NCBI GenBank assembly: GCA_965213735.1
Contig: CBDCAB010000006.1
Coordinates: 1,922,001 to 1,986,000, forward strand
Length of the DNA stretch: 64,000 nucleotides
Direction of reading: 5' to 3'
Origin: CALDTK01 sp965213735
Lineage (GTDB): Bacteria; Bacteroidota; Bacteroidia; Chitinophagales; Saprospiraceae
In this document: positions 8,601 to 15,881 of the stretch, one piece after another
How positions within the stretch are numbered: position 1 is the stretch's first letter
Layout: every line of letters begins with the position of its first letter
Made by a program: the position numbers and the translations under genes
Notes under the pieces: model-generated
The model's database searches: none
What the model saw: the letters and a program-made list of their open reading frames with translations, nothing else
Told to the model about the DNA's origin: nothing

Positions 8601-9959
8601 GAAGAAGCCAGAGGCATTCGTAGTTCCGTTGAAGTCGTTAGTAGCCGTAGCTGCTACCTGCTGTACGCCACTGACAACGATGTTGTCATAAGCAGTACCC
8701 CAAGCGAAGCTGCCACCAGTATCATCATGTCCAACACGGACCTGGAAGTTAGCATTGCCGGCAGGTACAGTGACCATTACACCAGTAGCAGAGTTGTCCA
8801 CGTTTGACTGACGGAAAGCATCAACCCAAGCAGTACCGTTGAAGTACTGAACAACAGCGTCGCTGCTGAGGGCATTGTGCTGGTAATCGAACATGATTTC
8901 GGCCATTGGGAAGCCTGTCATGTCAATCACTGGACTCTCGAGATAGCCTTCGCCGTCTAGACCAGCACCAGCGCCATCGTCGTCAATGACAAATTGGCAA
9001 CCGGAGAAACCGGTAGGAATAGCTGGCGCACCAGGAGTCTGGGTACCCATTGTACAGTCAAACTGGAAATAGTTGGCTGTGTTGCAAGGTCCTACAGTAG
9101 CAGCAGTAGTGTTGCTAGCGTCTGGAATGAACGTGAGCGTCCATCCTGCAGGCTGAGCGCAACTGTTGAAGTCCTCAGTGAGTAGTGCAGTGCTCTGGAA
9201 AGAAACACAAGCTGCACCCACTACAGGGTTTGGCACAGTTACCTGAGCTCCACACTGGCTAGCTTCAGCGCTAACAGTAATGGCGGCAGGAGGAGTTAGC
9301 GTACAACCTTGAGCACAGGCATACACCTGGAAAAGGTCGAAAGCGATATCACCAGTAAAGCTGGTACCACGTGTAGCAGTAAGCTGAACGAGGACAGTCG
9401 AGCCGAGATCTGCGGTCAAGTCAACCAGAATCTGGTTGTAAGGATCGAGCTCATCAGTCTGGACTTGGCCAGTTGAGGTGAATTCAGTGGTGAAGGTTGC
9501 ACCACCGTCGCGGCTGACACGTACTTCGAGTGTTCCAGTGGTCGCACCATAAGCATGGTAGAACACAGAAAGACTTACTGGACCACTAAGGGTAGGGTCA
9601 GTTAAGTCTACTGAAGTTTGTACAATAGCGATATCACCAGCTGAACCACCGGATGTCTCACGGTAGATGTACTGGTTACCAACCTCATTCATGGTGAGGT
9701 CAGCAGGATTCACACCACCAGAAGGACCGGTAGCGGTACTTGCTGTGTTGTTGGTGTCGAACTGGAAATCAGCATCGTCAGTGGTTAACTGCGTGAAGAT
9801 TCCAATACCCCCGGAGAAGTCCTCGGAGATAATTGCAGTCGCCTGGTTGGTACCAGTGCAACTGATTGGAGGCAGCTGAGACCAGCCGGTCTGAGCTGCA
9901 AAGAGCAGTGCGAACAGCATCGATAGCTGACACGCACGCATGTGTAAGTTCTTTTTCAT
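2619..9959 (-). CDS. giant T9SS-secreted surface protein with P-domains and dockerin-like module
   Basis: A 2446-residue exported protein. Residues 1-28 are a signal peptide ending GWSQ. The body is a chain of Ig/HYR-type modules (repeated TATDASGNSSTCS-like motifs), with an adhesin/jelly-roll type segment near the N-terminus (TEDFNSCAQPAGW). Two proprotein-convertase P-domain-like segments lie at about 850-1000 and 1100-1245 (DLNVSLDISHTWIGDL; DLNISLDIDYSTIGDL). At about 2116-2185 there is a dockerin-like pair of helices (YDLYLIGQHILGV, SAYDMTVIRRVILGLD), shared with the protein at 11111-14782. The last ~85 residues (NRPNPFAGTTRIAF to KMVVIE) form a T9SS type A sorting domain. It is probably attached to the outer surface as an adhesin or matrix protein. 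A small secreted-protein gene lies 25 bases upstream. The iterated 14-mer is absent. Confidence 0.88.
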   Translation of the reverse strand: MKKNLHMRACQLSMLFALLFAAQTGWSQLPPISCTGTNQATAIISEDFSGGIGIFTQLTTDDADFQFDTNNTASTATGPSGGVNPADLTMNEVGNQYIYRETSGGSAGDIAIVQTSVDLTDPTLSGPVSLSVFYHAYGATTGTLEVRVSRDGGATFTTEFTSTGQVQTDELDPYNQILVDLTADLGSTVLVQLTATRGTSFTGDIAFDLFQVYACAQGCTLTPPAAITVSAEASQCGAQVTVPNPVVGAACVSFQSTALLTEDFNSCAQPAGWTLTFIPDASNTTAATVGPCNTANYFQFDCTMGTQTPGAPAIPTGFSGCQFVIDDDGAGAGLDGEGYLESPVIDMTGFPMAEIMFDYQHNALSSDAVVQYFNGTAWVDAFRQSNVDNSATGVMVTVPAGNANFQVRVGHDDTGGSFAWGTAYDNIVVSGVQQVAATATNDFNGTTNASGFFPVGTTTITFTVFDNFGNPVTATTDVTVVDDQAPVFTSCPGDITLNLGDGDCDVLVDFVVEAVDNCDGAVGGSGSLTTTFADNNAFDGNMFDVTNQSGGAIQFDSYEVNIDGGTATIEVYQTTTANTYVGNETDASAWTLIGSATVTSNGAGNPTPVVIPGYTLAAGETRGIYVTTTGAPDMNYTNGANTYNDGTLMIQTGVGKQYPFAATFNPRTWNGTITYSAAVAPTTVVQTTGLPSGSLFAPGTTLQTFVATDANGNVSTCTFNVIVNPFTNGSSTVTVNPVVQASLSPTAGCSFVTSDMILEGGPYGCLDSFLITRTPAVAPGFGCPTGPIYQGAVPITCADIGRPVRVVITDPMSGNSQWASIIVEDKIAPTLVGCEAITVGCNGTFQPTFTASPGSLISSTVPTTTATISVPAITAGNPITDLNVSLDISHTWIGDLTIELTSPQGTTILLYDQNCTTQDDILTTFDDEAAFCIGTSPTGCLDFSQGLSTQTLNCAGFAGFDLLSIFDGEDASGDWLLEVTDNVGGDNGTLNSVSLAFQFANAISVANSVTATDNCPGTTIQFSERNIPGSCAADRQVIRTFIATDASGNSSTCSQTITFELPDLADVTLPANLDGIDGPMLDCTSGYPTIGSRVTLSSSTTITVGAGPGTIVNGGDIQIPVVLTGLPADAQIEDLNISLDIDYSTIGDLRIQYGRQFNPNPITILDGACGTRDDILATFDDEGFATFDCATFDPTLKGTFRPAQPLSSFDGQSPNGTFILYVRDQNGTNFDFGQVEEITVTYLYSTATAITAPTINGSAFNPLDCQINVTFDDTVIDVCATSYKVRRQFTIINMCTGDDLVFNQIIAVMDQNGPIIECPRSEADNPIDLIAISAQTNQNPQSGYGPCLGSIVVPGIQILSDDCSGIASVTTELYELDQVTQMAGTQVGSVNTNGGLFSNVGLDDGNFVSALDEPSFPYVVRYVVEDSCANESVSEVFYNVIERVAPVADCDEITSLNLTTTDTTFVDAGVFDDGSYDVCSDIFFYARRMTPTAFTQDLVAFGNFFESQRFKNFVPQKFRERVAFTCDDDQVTVYFLVVDAFVQGYIEFTTDVTIPSLPPATRNNPNTPFTILPDGTFFLSTFPGIGGPTKDIWDGHYNICMVTVNVSDKVAPIKVLNAPNRTILCTDNALRQQYADNTQLDFDAPLFNDPCGFTVSLTVLDGTGNCGDGVIRRRFQATDNNGNTSVLCEQRITVLLEHDYTILFPNDVENLNCGNGVNLADTLTDDDISEDGCDLLAISYTDQRFTADDDACYKILRTYDIINWCEWDGVSDAVRITNPTFTNAGPRLDVVVNAQGIDDVRINFTPTSIQSVGRFEYVQSIKVYDDIDPVVTVGTPAPCNPLSVVDDVAGLGCGSGVSVPFSVTDNCADDFDVTYFVVTGVDDANGDGIITTAELSTGLSYDGLGDGDPFGTLTNVGGTFTVNGTFPLGTNVLVVTVDDRCANLVEVRIPFDAEDCKPPTPKALNGVAIDLMITGMVRCGVSRIDNGSFDGCGDVTLLIKRSSAPRSAADTSILLTCADLGSVLVDLIAIDEFGNEDFVQTYILVQDNLGACSSPASPRISASLTTDGGNGVGGATVNLSGDASMTQTTTASGAAGFDVTAGGDYTVSALLNADPANGVTTYDLYLIGQHILGVTPLSTFSQLTAADANNSASISAYDMTVIRRVILGLDANFQNNTSWRFFDANNTASEVVSFNDVQAAVAADFLAVKVGDVNGTAQANSRQALAPRTVRGEFALEAADAVLAAGETATVAFSASDATALGYQLTIEWDADALEVVAVNGAAHSEAGFGTHLLAEGKLTLSHDGEMAGELFSLEVRALRDGVALSEVLVAGSSVTAAEAYGLDGDRSVALRFSGADAAAGYALEQNRPNPFAGTTRIAFTLAEAGQAALTVTDIAGRVVWRTTGKFAQGRTEVEIAASELPAAGVLSYTLTAGDFTATRKMVVIE

Positions 9960-9984
9960 GGATTACAATTGTTTGTGCGCCAGC

Positions 9985-10452
9985 TTACTGAGTAAGCAGT
10001 ACGACGAGTTCATTGACGATTGGGTCGGAAAGCACGAGGCTCGGTCCTCCCTGAGAAGATGCAAGCCCGCTACCGCCTCCGGATGTTTTCGAGGCCGCTA
10101 AGTCACGGTCTGACAAGGTCTGGTTAGGATCGATCGAAACCGAAGATTCCAGGCGAGTGGCGAGCGAAATTGCAGGATCGATACCCAGTTGGGCATCCTC
10201 GTAGATCAACTCTGTAAACGCCTGGCGTGCTTCTGCATAAGCATATCCAGGTGACTTCGGGGAGAGCACAGTGAGATCAGAAGTTATCCGCGCAAAGTGC
10301 GGAGCAAGAATGTCGACGGCCTCAGTGGCATCAACAAGATTGTCGAGCGCCGATTGAGCGAACGACAGGGTGGACATCACGGCAAAAAGAGCCAGCACGC
10401 AGAAGCGAACTAGAACTCGTCGACCATGAACCACGGAATGGGTTTTGTTCAT
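9985..10452 (-). CDS. small secreted protein of unknown function
   Basis: A 155-residue protein starting at ATG 10452 (MNKTHSVVHG). The first ~32 residues are a signal peptide with a hydrophobic stretch (VLALFAVMSTLSFAQ). The mature part is acidic and alanine-rich (NLVDATEAVDILAPHF), followed by a low-complexity Gly/Ser segment (KTSGGGSGLASSQGGP), and ends DPIVNELVVLLTQ. I recognise no family and see no cysteines in the mature part. In-frame codons upstream of 10452 show no signal-like sequence, so I do not use the longer frame. The stop lies 25 bases before the start of the giant surface protein, so the two are probably co-transcribed; a role in its export or folding is only inference. Confidence 0.6.
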   Translation of the reverse strand: MNKTHSVVHGRRVLVRFCVLALFAVMSTLSFAQSALDNLVDATEAVDILAPHFARITSDLTVLSPKSPGYAYAEARQAFTELIYEDAQLGIDPAISLATRLESSVSIDPNQTLSDRDLAASKTSGGGSGLASSQGGPSLVLSDPIVNELVVLLTQ

Positions 10453-11110
10453 GAGAAAAGGAATTATGTGAAAGAATTGATGACGTTGTTGGGGCTCCCG
10501 CGGTGCGCGAGGAGACGTTGACAAGCGACCAGCGCTAACAAACAGTAGGTCCTGATGCAGTACACCAAGACCTACCGAAGAAAAATTTTCACGCATCTCT
10601 GCAGTCTGGCAAGGTGCTTGCAAACAGTTTAGGGCACCCTCCTGTGAGGACACTCCATAGTTTGGCGCAGAGCTAAGCGTAAATTCTAGCTTCAAAAGCT
10701 TGTGGATTACAATTTGTTAGCGCGAAGTGTGTAGGCAATACATCACTGTCGCTCAGGCCAACAAATTTAGAGGTACCCCCAGCGCAGGGTATACCGCCGG
10801 GTGGGTATTTTGAGATTTATATCAGCTTATGTGAACTTCGAGCTGTGCAGTAAGACTACAGCACTCACCAACATATCCCCTCATTTCTGTATCCGTAAAG
10901 CCCCTGAATTCAGGCTCTCGTACCTTATATTGCCTCCTCAGCGCCAATCCCACCACTGCACTCCGCTCGTATCTACCTAAGAAGGCGTAGATGAATCGCC
11001 GAGACTCATATTTCATCCCAAACCACCATTAACGAACCATCCAAAACCCATATCCAGCTCAAGACTGATGCTGGCTACCAACTTCGTGGTAACTGATATC
11101 TTGTATGGTA
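10453..11110. other. 658-bp intergenic region
   Basis: No convincing gene. A 64-codon frame on the minus strand (11016 to 10822) has no recognisable features. CAAATTTA at 10762-10769, read on the minus strand as TAAATTTG, matches the Bacteroidota -7 box but has no good -33 partner. AACAAATTGTAATCC (minus strand, near 10706-10720) nearly repeats the AACAATTGTAATCC that directly precedes the ATG of the giant surface protein. Confidence 0.5.
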
Positions 11111-14100
11111 CTACTTTATTACCGCCAGGCGGTGCTCACGGAACTGACCATTACTCAGCTTTAAGCGTAAGTAATACATGCCAGGCGCCAAATCAGTCGG
11201 CATGTCCACCGCTGCTTCGCCACCAATCACTAGCAATTGCACACGTGATCCTCTTCCATCAAATAATTCTAGCTGCGCAACAGCAGTTTGCCCGCTAAGC
11301 CGTAGTGCTCCACCTGCTCGAACAGGATTGGGCTGAACCACAATCGCAGCGTCTGCATCAGGTACACTATATAAGGTGTGACTTAGGCGAACATTATACT
11401 CCGCCACCTGCTCTGCGCCTGCGTCAAGGCTCGCTACCATCGTCAGCTGAGGCAGTACCGGTGGGCGCTCGCTTTGCTGATCAGGCGTAAAGAGCATCAC
11501 GATATCATCTTCATGAAGCGCTTCTCCGGCATTACTGTACCAATTGAATCGCTGGCCAGCCTCTGTTTCAGCTGATAGCCCACTGCCCTGAAGTTTTGGC
11601 GAAAGCCGCACCACCCCCGCTGGCAAGTCTGCAGTGACACCATATAGTAGTATGCCTTCCCGCTGCGCTAATTGCAACACCCAACTGCTGCCTCGTTGCA
11701 TCCACTGGGCATCGATACCAAGCTGACTTCGAGCATCAACTCCGCGTGTGAGGTTACTGAGCACGTTGACATCACCAAGCTTGATCGCCACTAAAGCAAC
11801 AGTGTCTACCTGGCCAGGGATCACCTCCAAGCGGGCCGGCCGAAGTGCACGCAATGTCTGATCGGGCGCTGCCAAAACTTCAGTCCTGAGAAATCGGTAC
11901 GAACCACCAGCCGCAAACTCCGCGTCGAGCCCGAGCACCAAACGCCGCACGAGTGTAATGTCGTAAGCGCTCAGACTGCCGGACGCATTGACATCCGCAG
12001 CAACTTGAGCAGCAAGCGGTAGCGGAGACACACCCAATACATGCTGACCAATCAAGTACATGTCATAGCCCGTCACTCCAGCAGCTACTGCATAATTACT
12101 GGAAGGAACAGCCACAGCAGTGTCAAGCAGCGGGTAGCGCAGCCCAAAACTGCCGTCGCTATTGCTCTGATATACCTCGAGCAATTCGCCGTTGCGGCTC
12201 ATCAGATCTATACGTGTAGGAGGGGGCGCGCCATGTAAAGTGGCTATTGCACCTTCGACGCCAGTCTCCGGCGGCTGACATAGACGACTCGGATCAGTAA
12301 CCAAAACAGCGCTTGTGCACGTGGCCTGCTGCCCCGCATAAGCTCCTACCACGAGCGAGGCGGTGCGCCAACCAAGGGAATCGCAATTTGGAGCAAAAGC
12401 GGTAGCAAGCACTGTAGGCACCGCAAAACAGCCGGAGCTGCTACCTTGATCGAGCAGGGAGGCACTAAAGGTAGCACCCTCACTAAGCGGAAAAATCAGC
12501 GTATCCACACACACCGCAGTGGGTGATAAAGTGTCAATAACGTCGAGCTCCAAACGATGGATAGCCACGTTCCCGCAGGCATCGCTACTCGTCAGGTGCG
12601 CGGTGTGTTGGCCCTGGGGCAGAGGATGCAGCCTGATCAAATTGGCCAAGGTCGCGTCGAGGCTACCATCTGTATTGAGATCAATTTGCACCTGATGAGT
12701 GAGCGGCCCATGGCAATCGCTTGCCAGATGTGGCGCTATATCGAGGTAGGCGCTGTCGCATGTAGAGGGTGTGACAGCGAGCGTCAGGGCCGTCGGACCA
12801 GCAAAGACAGGACCTACAGTATCAATGATCTTGATGCGCTGCACGTGACGAAATTCTCCCTCACCACTACCATTATACCGGCACGCATCAATCAAGATCC
12901 ATTCGCGCAGTACTTCGGCACAACTCGTACTTCCCGGTTGCAGCCATTCATCGGTGTAAGCCGTACTCACACGTGCACAATCATTCGTGAGAACATAAGG
13001 TAAGCCTAGCTCTTGACCGGAATACGTACAAATGTCTATTAAAGTGTCTCGCGGCCAGCTTATTTCGCTTTCGCTAAAACCTGCTGTAGGCGTAATAGTC
13101 AATGTTTGCGAACGCGTACTCATATTACCACTTTCATCTACGGCCGACCAAGTGCGCATGAGCTGACCCAAGCCGCAATCGTCAAGATTTGTCGCGGTTG
13201 AGAATGTGGAGGTAATTGTACATCCATCCCGAATGGTAGGAGTTTGAAAGTTTGAAGAATAACTGCTAGTATCTCCGCAAGAAATGGATAAGGGGGGCAG
13301 AGTGGATATTGACGGCGGTAAGAGATCACGAGCAGAAACACGAGCATGTCGAGTATTGGTGTTGCCGTAATCATCTTCAACGCGCACAAATACCTCTACC
13401 GCCTGTAGCAAATCATCGCAGGTAATTATGAGATGAGTGACATAATCTAAATCAGTAGCTCTGCGTATACTCCACGTTAATTCTGTACACTCATCGTAGC
13501 TGCCTTGATCGAACTGCTGAGGAGTGACAACAGCACTGCCTGTATTGTCGAGAGATACTTGTACATTTGGTTTAGTAATGAGTACCGGCGGCGTAAGGTC
13601 GCGCACAACAACTGTGCACGTAAAGCTCGCAGCATTACCTGCTTGGTCGAGCACCTGATACTGTAAACTGTAGGCGCCCAAGCCCAGCACCGGCCCTGGC
13701 CCGCCGTTGCTGCGGATGAGCTGACCCGCTACCAACATCTCCACTTGCGTGCTGCTGCAATCATCCAGCACCTCCAGCTGCGGAAAGCTCGGCCTCAGCT
13801 CACAATTATAAGCTGCCGAGTAGAATAAAGTATCGGCCAAGGGAATGAATGTCGGCGCAGTAGTATCACGCACAGAAATTCTTTGCACTATACTAACCGG
13901 ATTCTGCCCAGAAGCTAAAGGAGCACAATCATCAAAAACTCGCCAGGTTCTGATAATCTCCTTCCGAGCACCAGCACCTTGAAATACTTCATCTGCATGA
14001 TACCAAAATAAATCCTGCAAATCTCCATCTAAGGAAGGAAAATTATATCTTCTTCCACTAACGAGAACTGCTGGAAGACCATAATTTAATCCTGCTGAAT

Positions 14101-14782
14101 AGCCCTCTTCACAGTTGAGCAGTGTATCTTTCGGAGCTACAACAGCCGTTAAGTCGATCCTTTCTAAATTAATAACTTGCCTTTTGGTGTTCCTTGCGCC
14201 ATATGCATCTGTGGCTAGCCAAGTGCGATAGGTTTTGGCGTAAGCTGAACTAGCACAATTATACCGCACGGTGCTATCCTGGTAACTTTGACTAATCGAG
14301 CTGCAATCTTCCACACTGGCCGAAGGAAAATTATCTGCGCCACCAGGTGTGATATCGCAAAACATATTTACTGATGTATCTCGACAGCTTATCTGTGGCA
14401 CCTGACCATCGAATATAAAAATCGAGCTAAGGCAATAATTACCCGTTGCTCTATCTTGGACGCGGGCTTGCAGCTGGCGACCTACATGATTAGCCGTGAC
14501 GAGTCCGATGCGATGGCCTTGATCATCGAGCCTACCCGCTAACAGCGCTCCTTGTAGGGTGTACAAGTCGACATCTACGCTGAGCGAACAGCCTGCTGGA
14601 AAAGAAACCCCGAGTTGCCGAGGTCGTATTTCAGCCTCACAGCCAAATTCAGGTCCCGCTATGCTGATGTTAATGGCCGAAGCGCAGTTGATGCTACACT
14701 GACTCCTCCCCTGGCTGGCCCACACGAGGGCGCAGCAGCACATTAGCCAGCGCGCCTGGAGCCAGAGAGAGCACTTCCACAT
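11111..14782 (-). CDS. T9SS-secreted surface protein with dockerin-like module
   Basis: A 1223-residue exported protein. I use ATG 14782 (MWKCSLWLQARW) rather than the TTG nine bases upstream; the signal peptide ends near WASQGRSQ. The body is made of cysteine-containing HYR/Ig-like modules (VLDQAGNAASFTCTVVVRD). Residues about 904-955 hold the same dockerin-like module as the 2619-9959 protein (YDMYLIGQHVLGV, SAYDITLVRRLVLGLD) followed by IKLGDVN. The last ~75 residues, starting VVQPNPVRAGG and ending HRLAVIK, are a type A T9SS sorting domain. Base usage is less uniform than in the larger relative. The gene starts about 37 bases after the stop of the MutA-like gene on the same strand. One exact copy of the iterated 14-mer is at 11593. 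Confidence 0.88.
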   Translation of the reverse strand: MWKCSLWLQARWLMCCCALVWASQGRSQCSINCASAINISIAGPEFGCEAEIRPRQLGVSFPAGCSLSVDVDLYTLQGALLAGRLDDQGHRIGLVTANHVGRQLQARVQDRATGNYCLSSIFIFDGQVPQISCRDTSVNMFCDITPGGADNFPSASVEDCSSISQSYQDSTVRYNCASSAYAKTYRTWLATDAYGARNTKRQVINLERIDLTAVVAPKDTLLNCEEGYSAGLNYGLPAVLVSGRRYNFPSLDGDLQDLFWYHADEVFQGAGARKEIIRTWRVFDDCAPLASGQNPVSIVQRISVRDTTAPTFIPLADTLFYSAAYNCELRPSFPQLEVLDDCSSTQVEMLVAGQLIRSNGGPGPVLGLGAYSLQYQVLDQAGNAASFTCTVVVRDLTPPVLITKPNVQVSLDNTGSAVVTPQQFDQGSYDECTELTWSIRRATDLDYVTHLIITCDDLLQAVEVFVRVEDDYGNTNTRHARVSARDLLPPSISTLPPLSISCGDTSSYSSNFQTPTIRDGCTITSTFSTATNLDDCGLGQLMRTWSAVDESGNMSTRSQTLTITPTAGFSESEISWPRDTLIDICTYSGQELGLPYVLTNDCARVSTAYTDEWLQPGSTSCAEVLREWILIDACRYNGSGEGEFRHVQRIKIIDTVGPVFAGPTALTLAVTPSTCDSAYLDIAPHLASDCHGPLTHQVQIDLNTDGSLDATLANLIRLHPLPQGQHTAHLTSSDACGNVAIHRLELDVIDTLSPTAVCVDTLIFPLSEGATFSASLLDQGSSSGCFAVPTVLATAFAPNCDSLGWRTASLVVGAYAGQQATCTSAVLVTDPSRLCQPPETGVEGAIATLHGAPPPTRIDLMSRNGELLEVYQSNSDGSFGLRYPLLDTAVAVPSSNYAVAAGVTGYDMYLIGQHVLGVSPLPLAAQVAADVNASGSLSAYDITLVRRLVLGLDAEFAAGGSYRFLRTEVLAAPDQTLRALRPARLEVIPGQVDTVALVAIKLGDVNVLSNLTRGVDARSQLGIDAQWMQRGSSWVLQLAQREGILLYGVTADLPAGVVRLSPKLQGSGLSAETEAGQRFNWYSNAGEALHEDDIVMLFTPDQQSERPPVLPQLTMVASLDAGAEQVAEYNVRLSHTLYSVPDADAAIVVQPNPVRAGGALRLSGQTAVAQLELFDGRGSRVQLLVIGGEAAVDMPTDLAPGMYYLRLKLSNGQFREHRLAVIK
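11593..11606 (+). repeat. iterated 14-mer, copy 1
   Basis: Exact GTTTTGGCGAAAGC on the plus strand, inside the minus-strand surface-protein gene, where it encodes part of LSPKL. Confidence 0.85.
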
Positions 14783-14821
14783 TGCAAGCAATGCGCGGAA
14801 AATGGTGCCAAATTGAGCCGC

Positions 14822-15841
14822 TTAAACCTCTGCGGCGAAATGTTCCCAAACCTGCTCGGCGAGTTTGTGCGCAGCCTGTTCGACAAAAGCTGCACCCCGT
14901 AGCACCTCTCCCGCACCTGCAAAACCTGCCTCTATGGCGAGCACATGCTGCAGCTTGCGCACTCGACTGCGCTCTAGGGGGTTGCGGGCAGATACGCAAA
15001 TGGCATCGACGCCGGCAGTCGCGGCAGCTACCACACGCACTGTGGCGTCGATGAGGTAATGCTCGGCAGTCTGCTCTGGCTGCGGGGCAATCACGGCAAG
15101 CAGCTTGAGCGGTGGCAAAGGCTCGCGACAGGTGAAGCCGTGCAGCAAATTGGCATAGAGTAGCCGCACTGCCCGCAGCTTGACGAGCGTAGAGGGATAA
15201 TCGGCAGCTACAGCTACTTGCGCGTAGATGTTCGAAGCAAATTCAGCAAGCCTAAGCTCATCACCGCAGTTGCTGAGAATGGTTTTCAACTCCCGCAGGA
15301 GCGTCAGCAACTCCTCCGCGAGCCCCGGGGAAGAGGAGCTGGCAGCACACAGCACATGTGCACTCGCCAAGCCCGCACGCTCGGCCTCGGCCCATAGTTG
15401 GTAAGCCTGGGCTGGCTCGGTTTGTAAAACCACATTAGCATCCGCCCGCTGTTCAGCAGGAATACAAGCCAGCAGCCTCTGGAGCTCATCGCGCTCCATA
15501 TTGGCGATAAAGGTGTGGATGAAATCGTAGCGAATGCCTTCCCCCTGATGTGCAAGTGCTTGGAGTTGACTCGCCTCCACGAGCAGACCTTGCGCTCCGC
15601 CATCGAGCTCTTCGATGATTGGGGCTACGTCTGCTCGAACATCGGAAACAATGGTCCACAAGCCACTGCCTCCAACGGATGGAGCTGGGCCTCCGGGCTG
15701 AGCGTAGGGTGGCAAGAAGACTCCACCAATGTCCACATTGATGCTGTCGAGCTCGCGACCTTTGAGCTGCCGTGTGGCGGCCTTGCGCCAGGTTTCGAGA
15801 TCGGATTTTGGGAGACTTGCCAGCAGTTCTTCGAAGGTCAC
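14822..15841 (-). CDS. methylmalonyl-CoA mutase small-subunit-like protein, short form
   Basis: The N-terminus (FEELLASLPKSDLETWRKAATRQLKGREL) and the C-terminal barrel segment (LLYANLLHGF, DATVRVVAAATAGVDAICVSARN, RKLQHVLAIEAGFAGAGEVL) resemble the MutA family. Only about 340 residues are present against roughly 600 in full-length small subunits, and there is no B12-binding domain. The small subunit is non-catalytic in known heterodimers, so a shortened scaffold is conceivable. No large-subunit mutB is in the window. GTG 15841 is the likely start (VTFEELL); the 18 in-frame codons upstream are cysteine-rich, unlike the family, and approach the divergent iscS start. Downstream, the surface-protein gene follows on the same strand. 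Confidence 0.72.
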   Translation of the reverse strand: MTFEELLASLPKSDLETWRKAATRQLKGRELDSINVDIGGVFLPPYAQPGGPAPSVGGSGLWTIVSDVRADVAPIIEELDGGAQGLLVEASQLQALAHQGEGIRYDFIHTFIANMERDELQRLLACIPAEQRADANVVLQTEPAQAYQLWAEAERAGLASAHVLCAASSSSPGLAEELLTLLRELKTILSNCGDELRLAEFASNIYAQVAVAADYPSTLVKLRAVRLLYANLLHGFTCREPLPPLKLLAVIAPQPEQTAEHYLIDATVRVVAAATAGVDAICVSARNPLERSRVRKLQHVLAIEAGFAGAGEVLRGAAFVEQAAHKLAEQVWEHFAAEV

Positions 15842-15881
15842 GGCGGCAAATGTAAGGCAACAGCATACGCTAACTTGCAGT

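Noticed and set aside
2909..9879. Long plus-strand frames antisense to the giant surface-protein gene
   Set aside because: They result from the strong codon bias and repetition of the real gene and show no protein features.
10822..11016. 64-codon minus-strand frame
   Set aside because: No family, signal peptide, promoter or neighbour context supports it; kept as part of the intergenic region.
14782..15059. Plus-strand frames over the MutA-like gene
   Set aside because: They are antisense to a gene with recognisable family sequence and have no features of their own.
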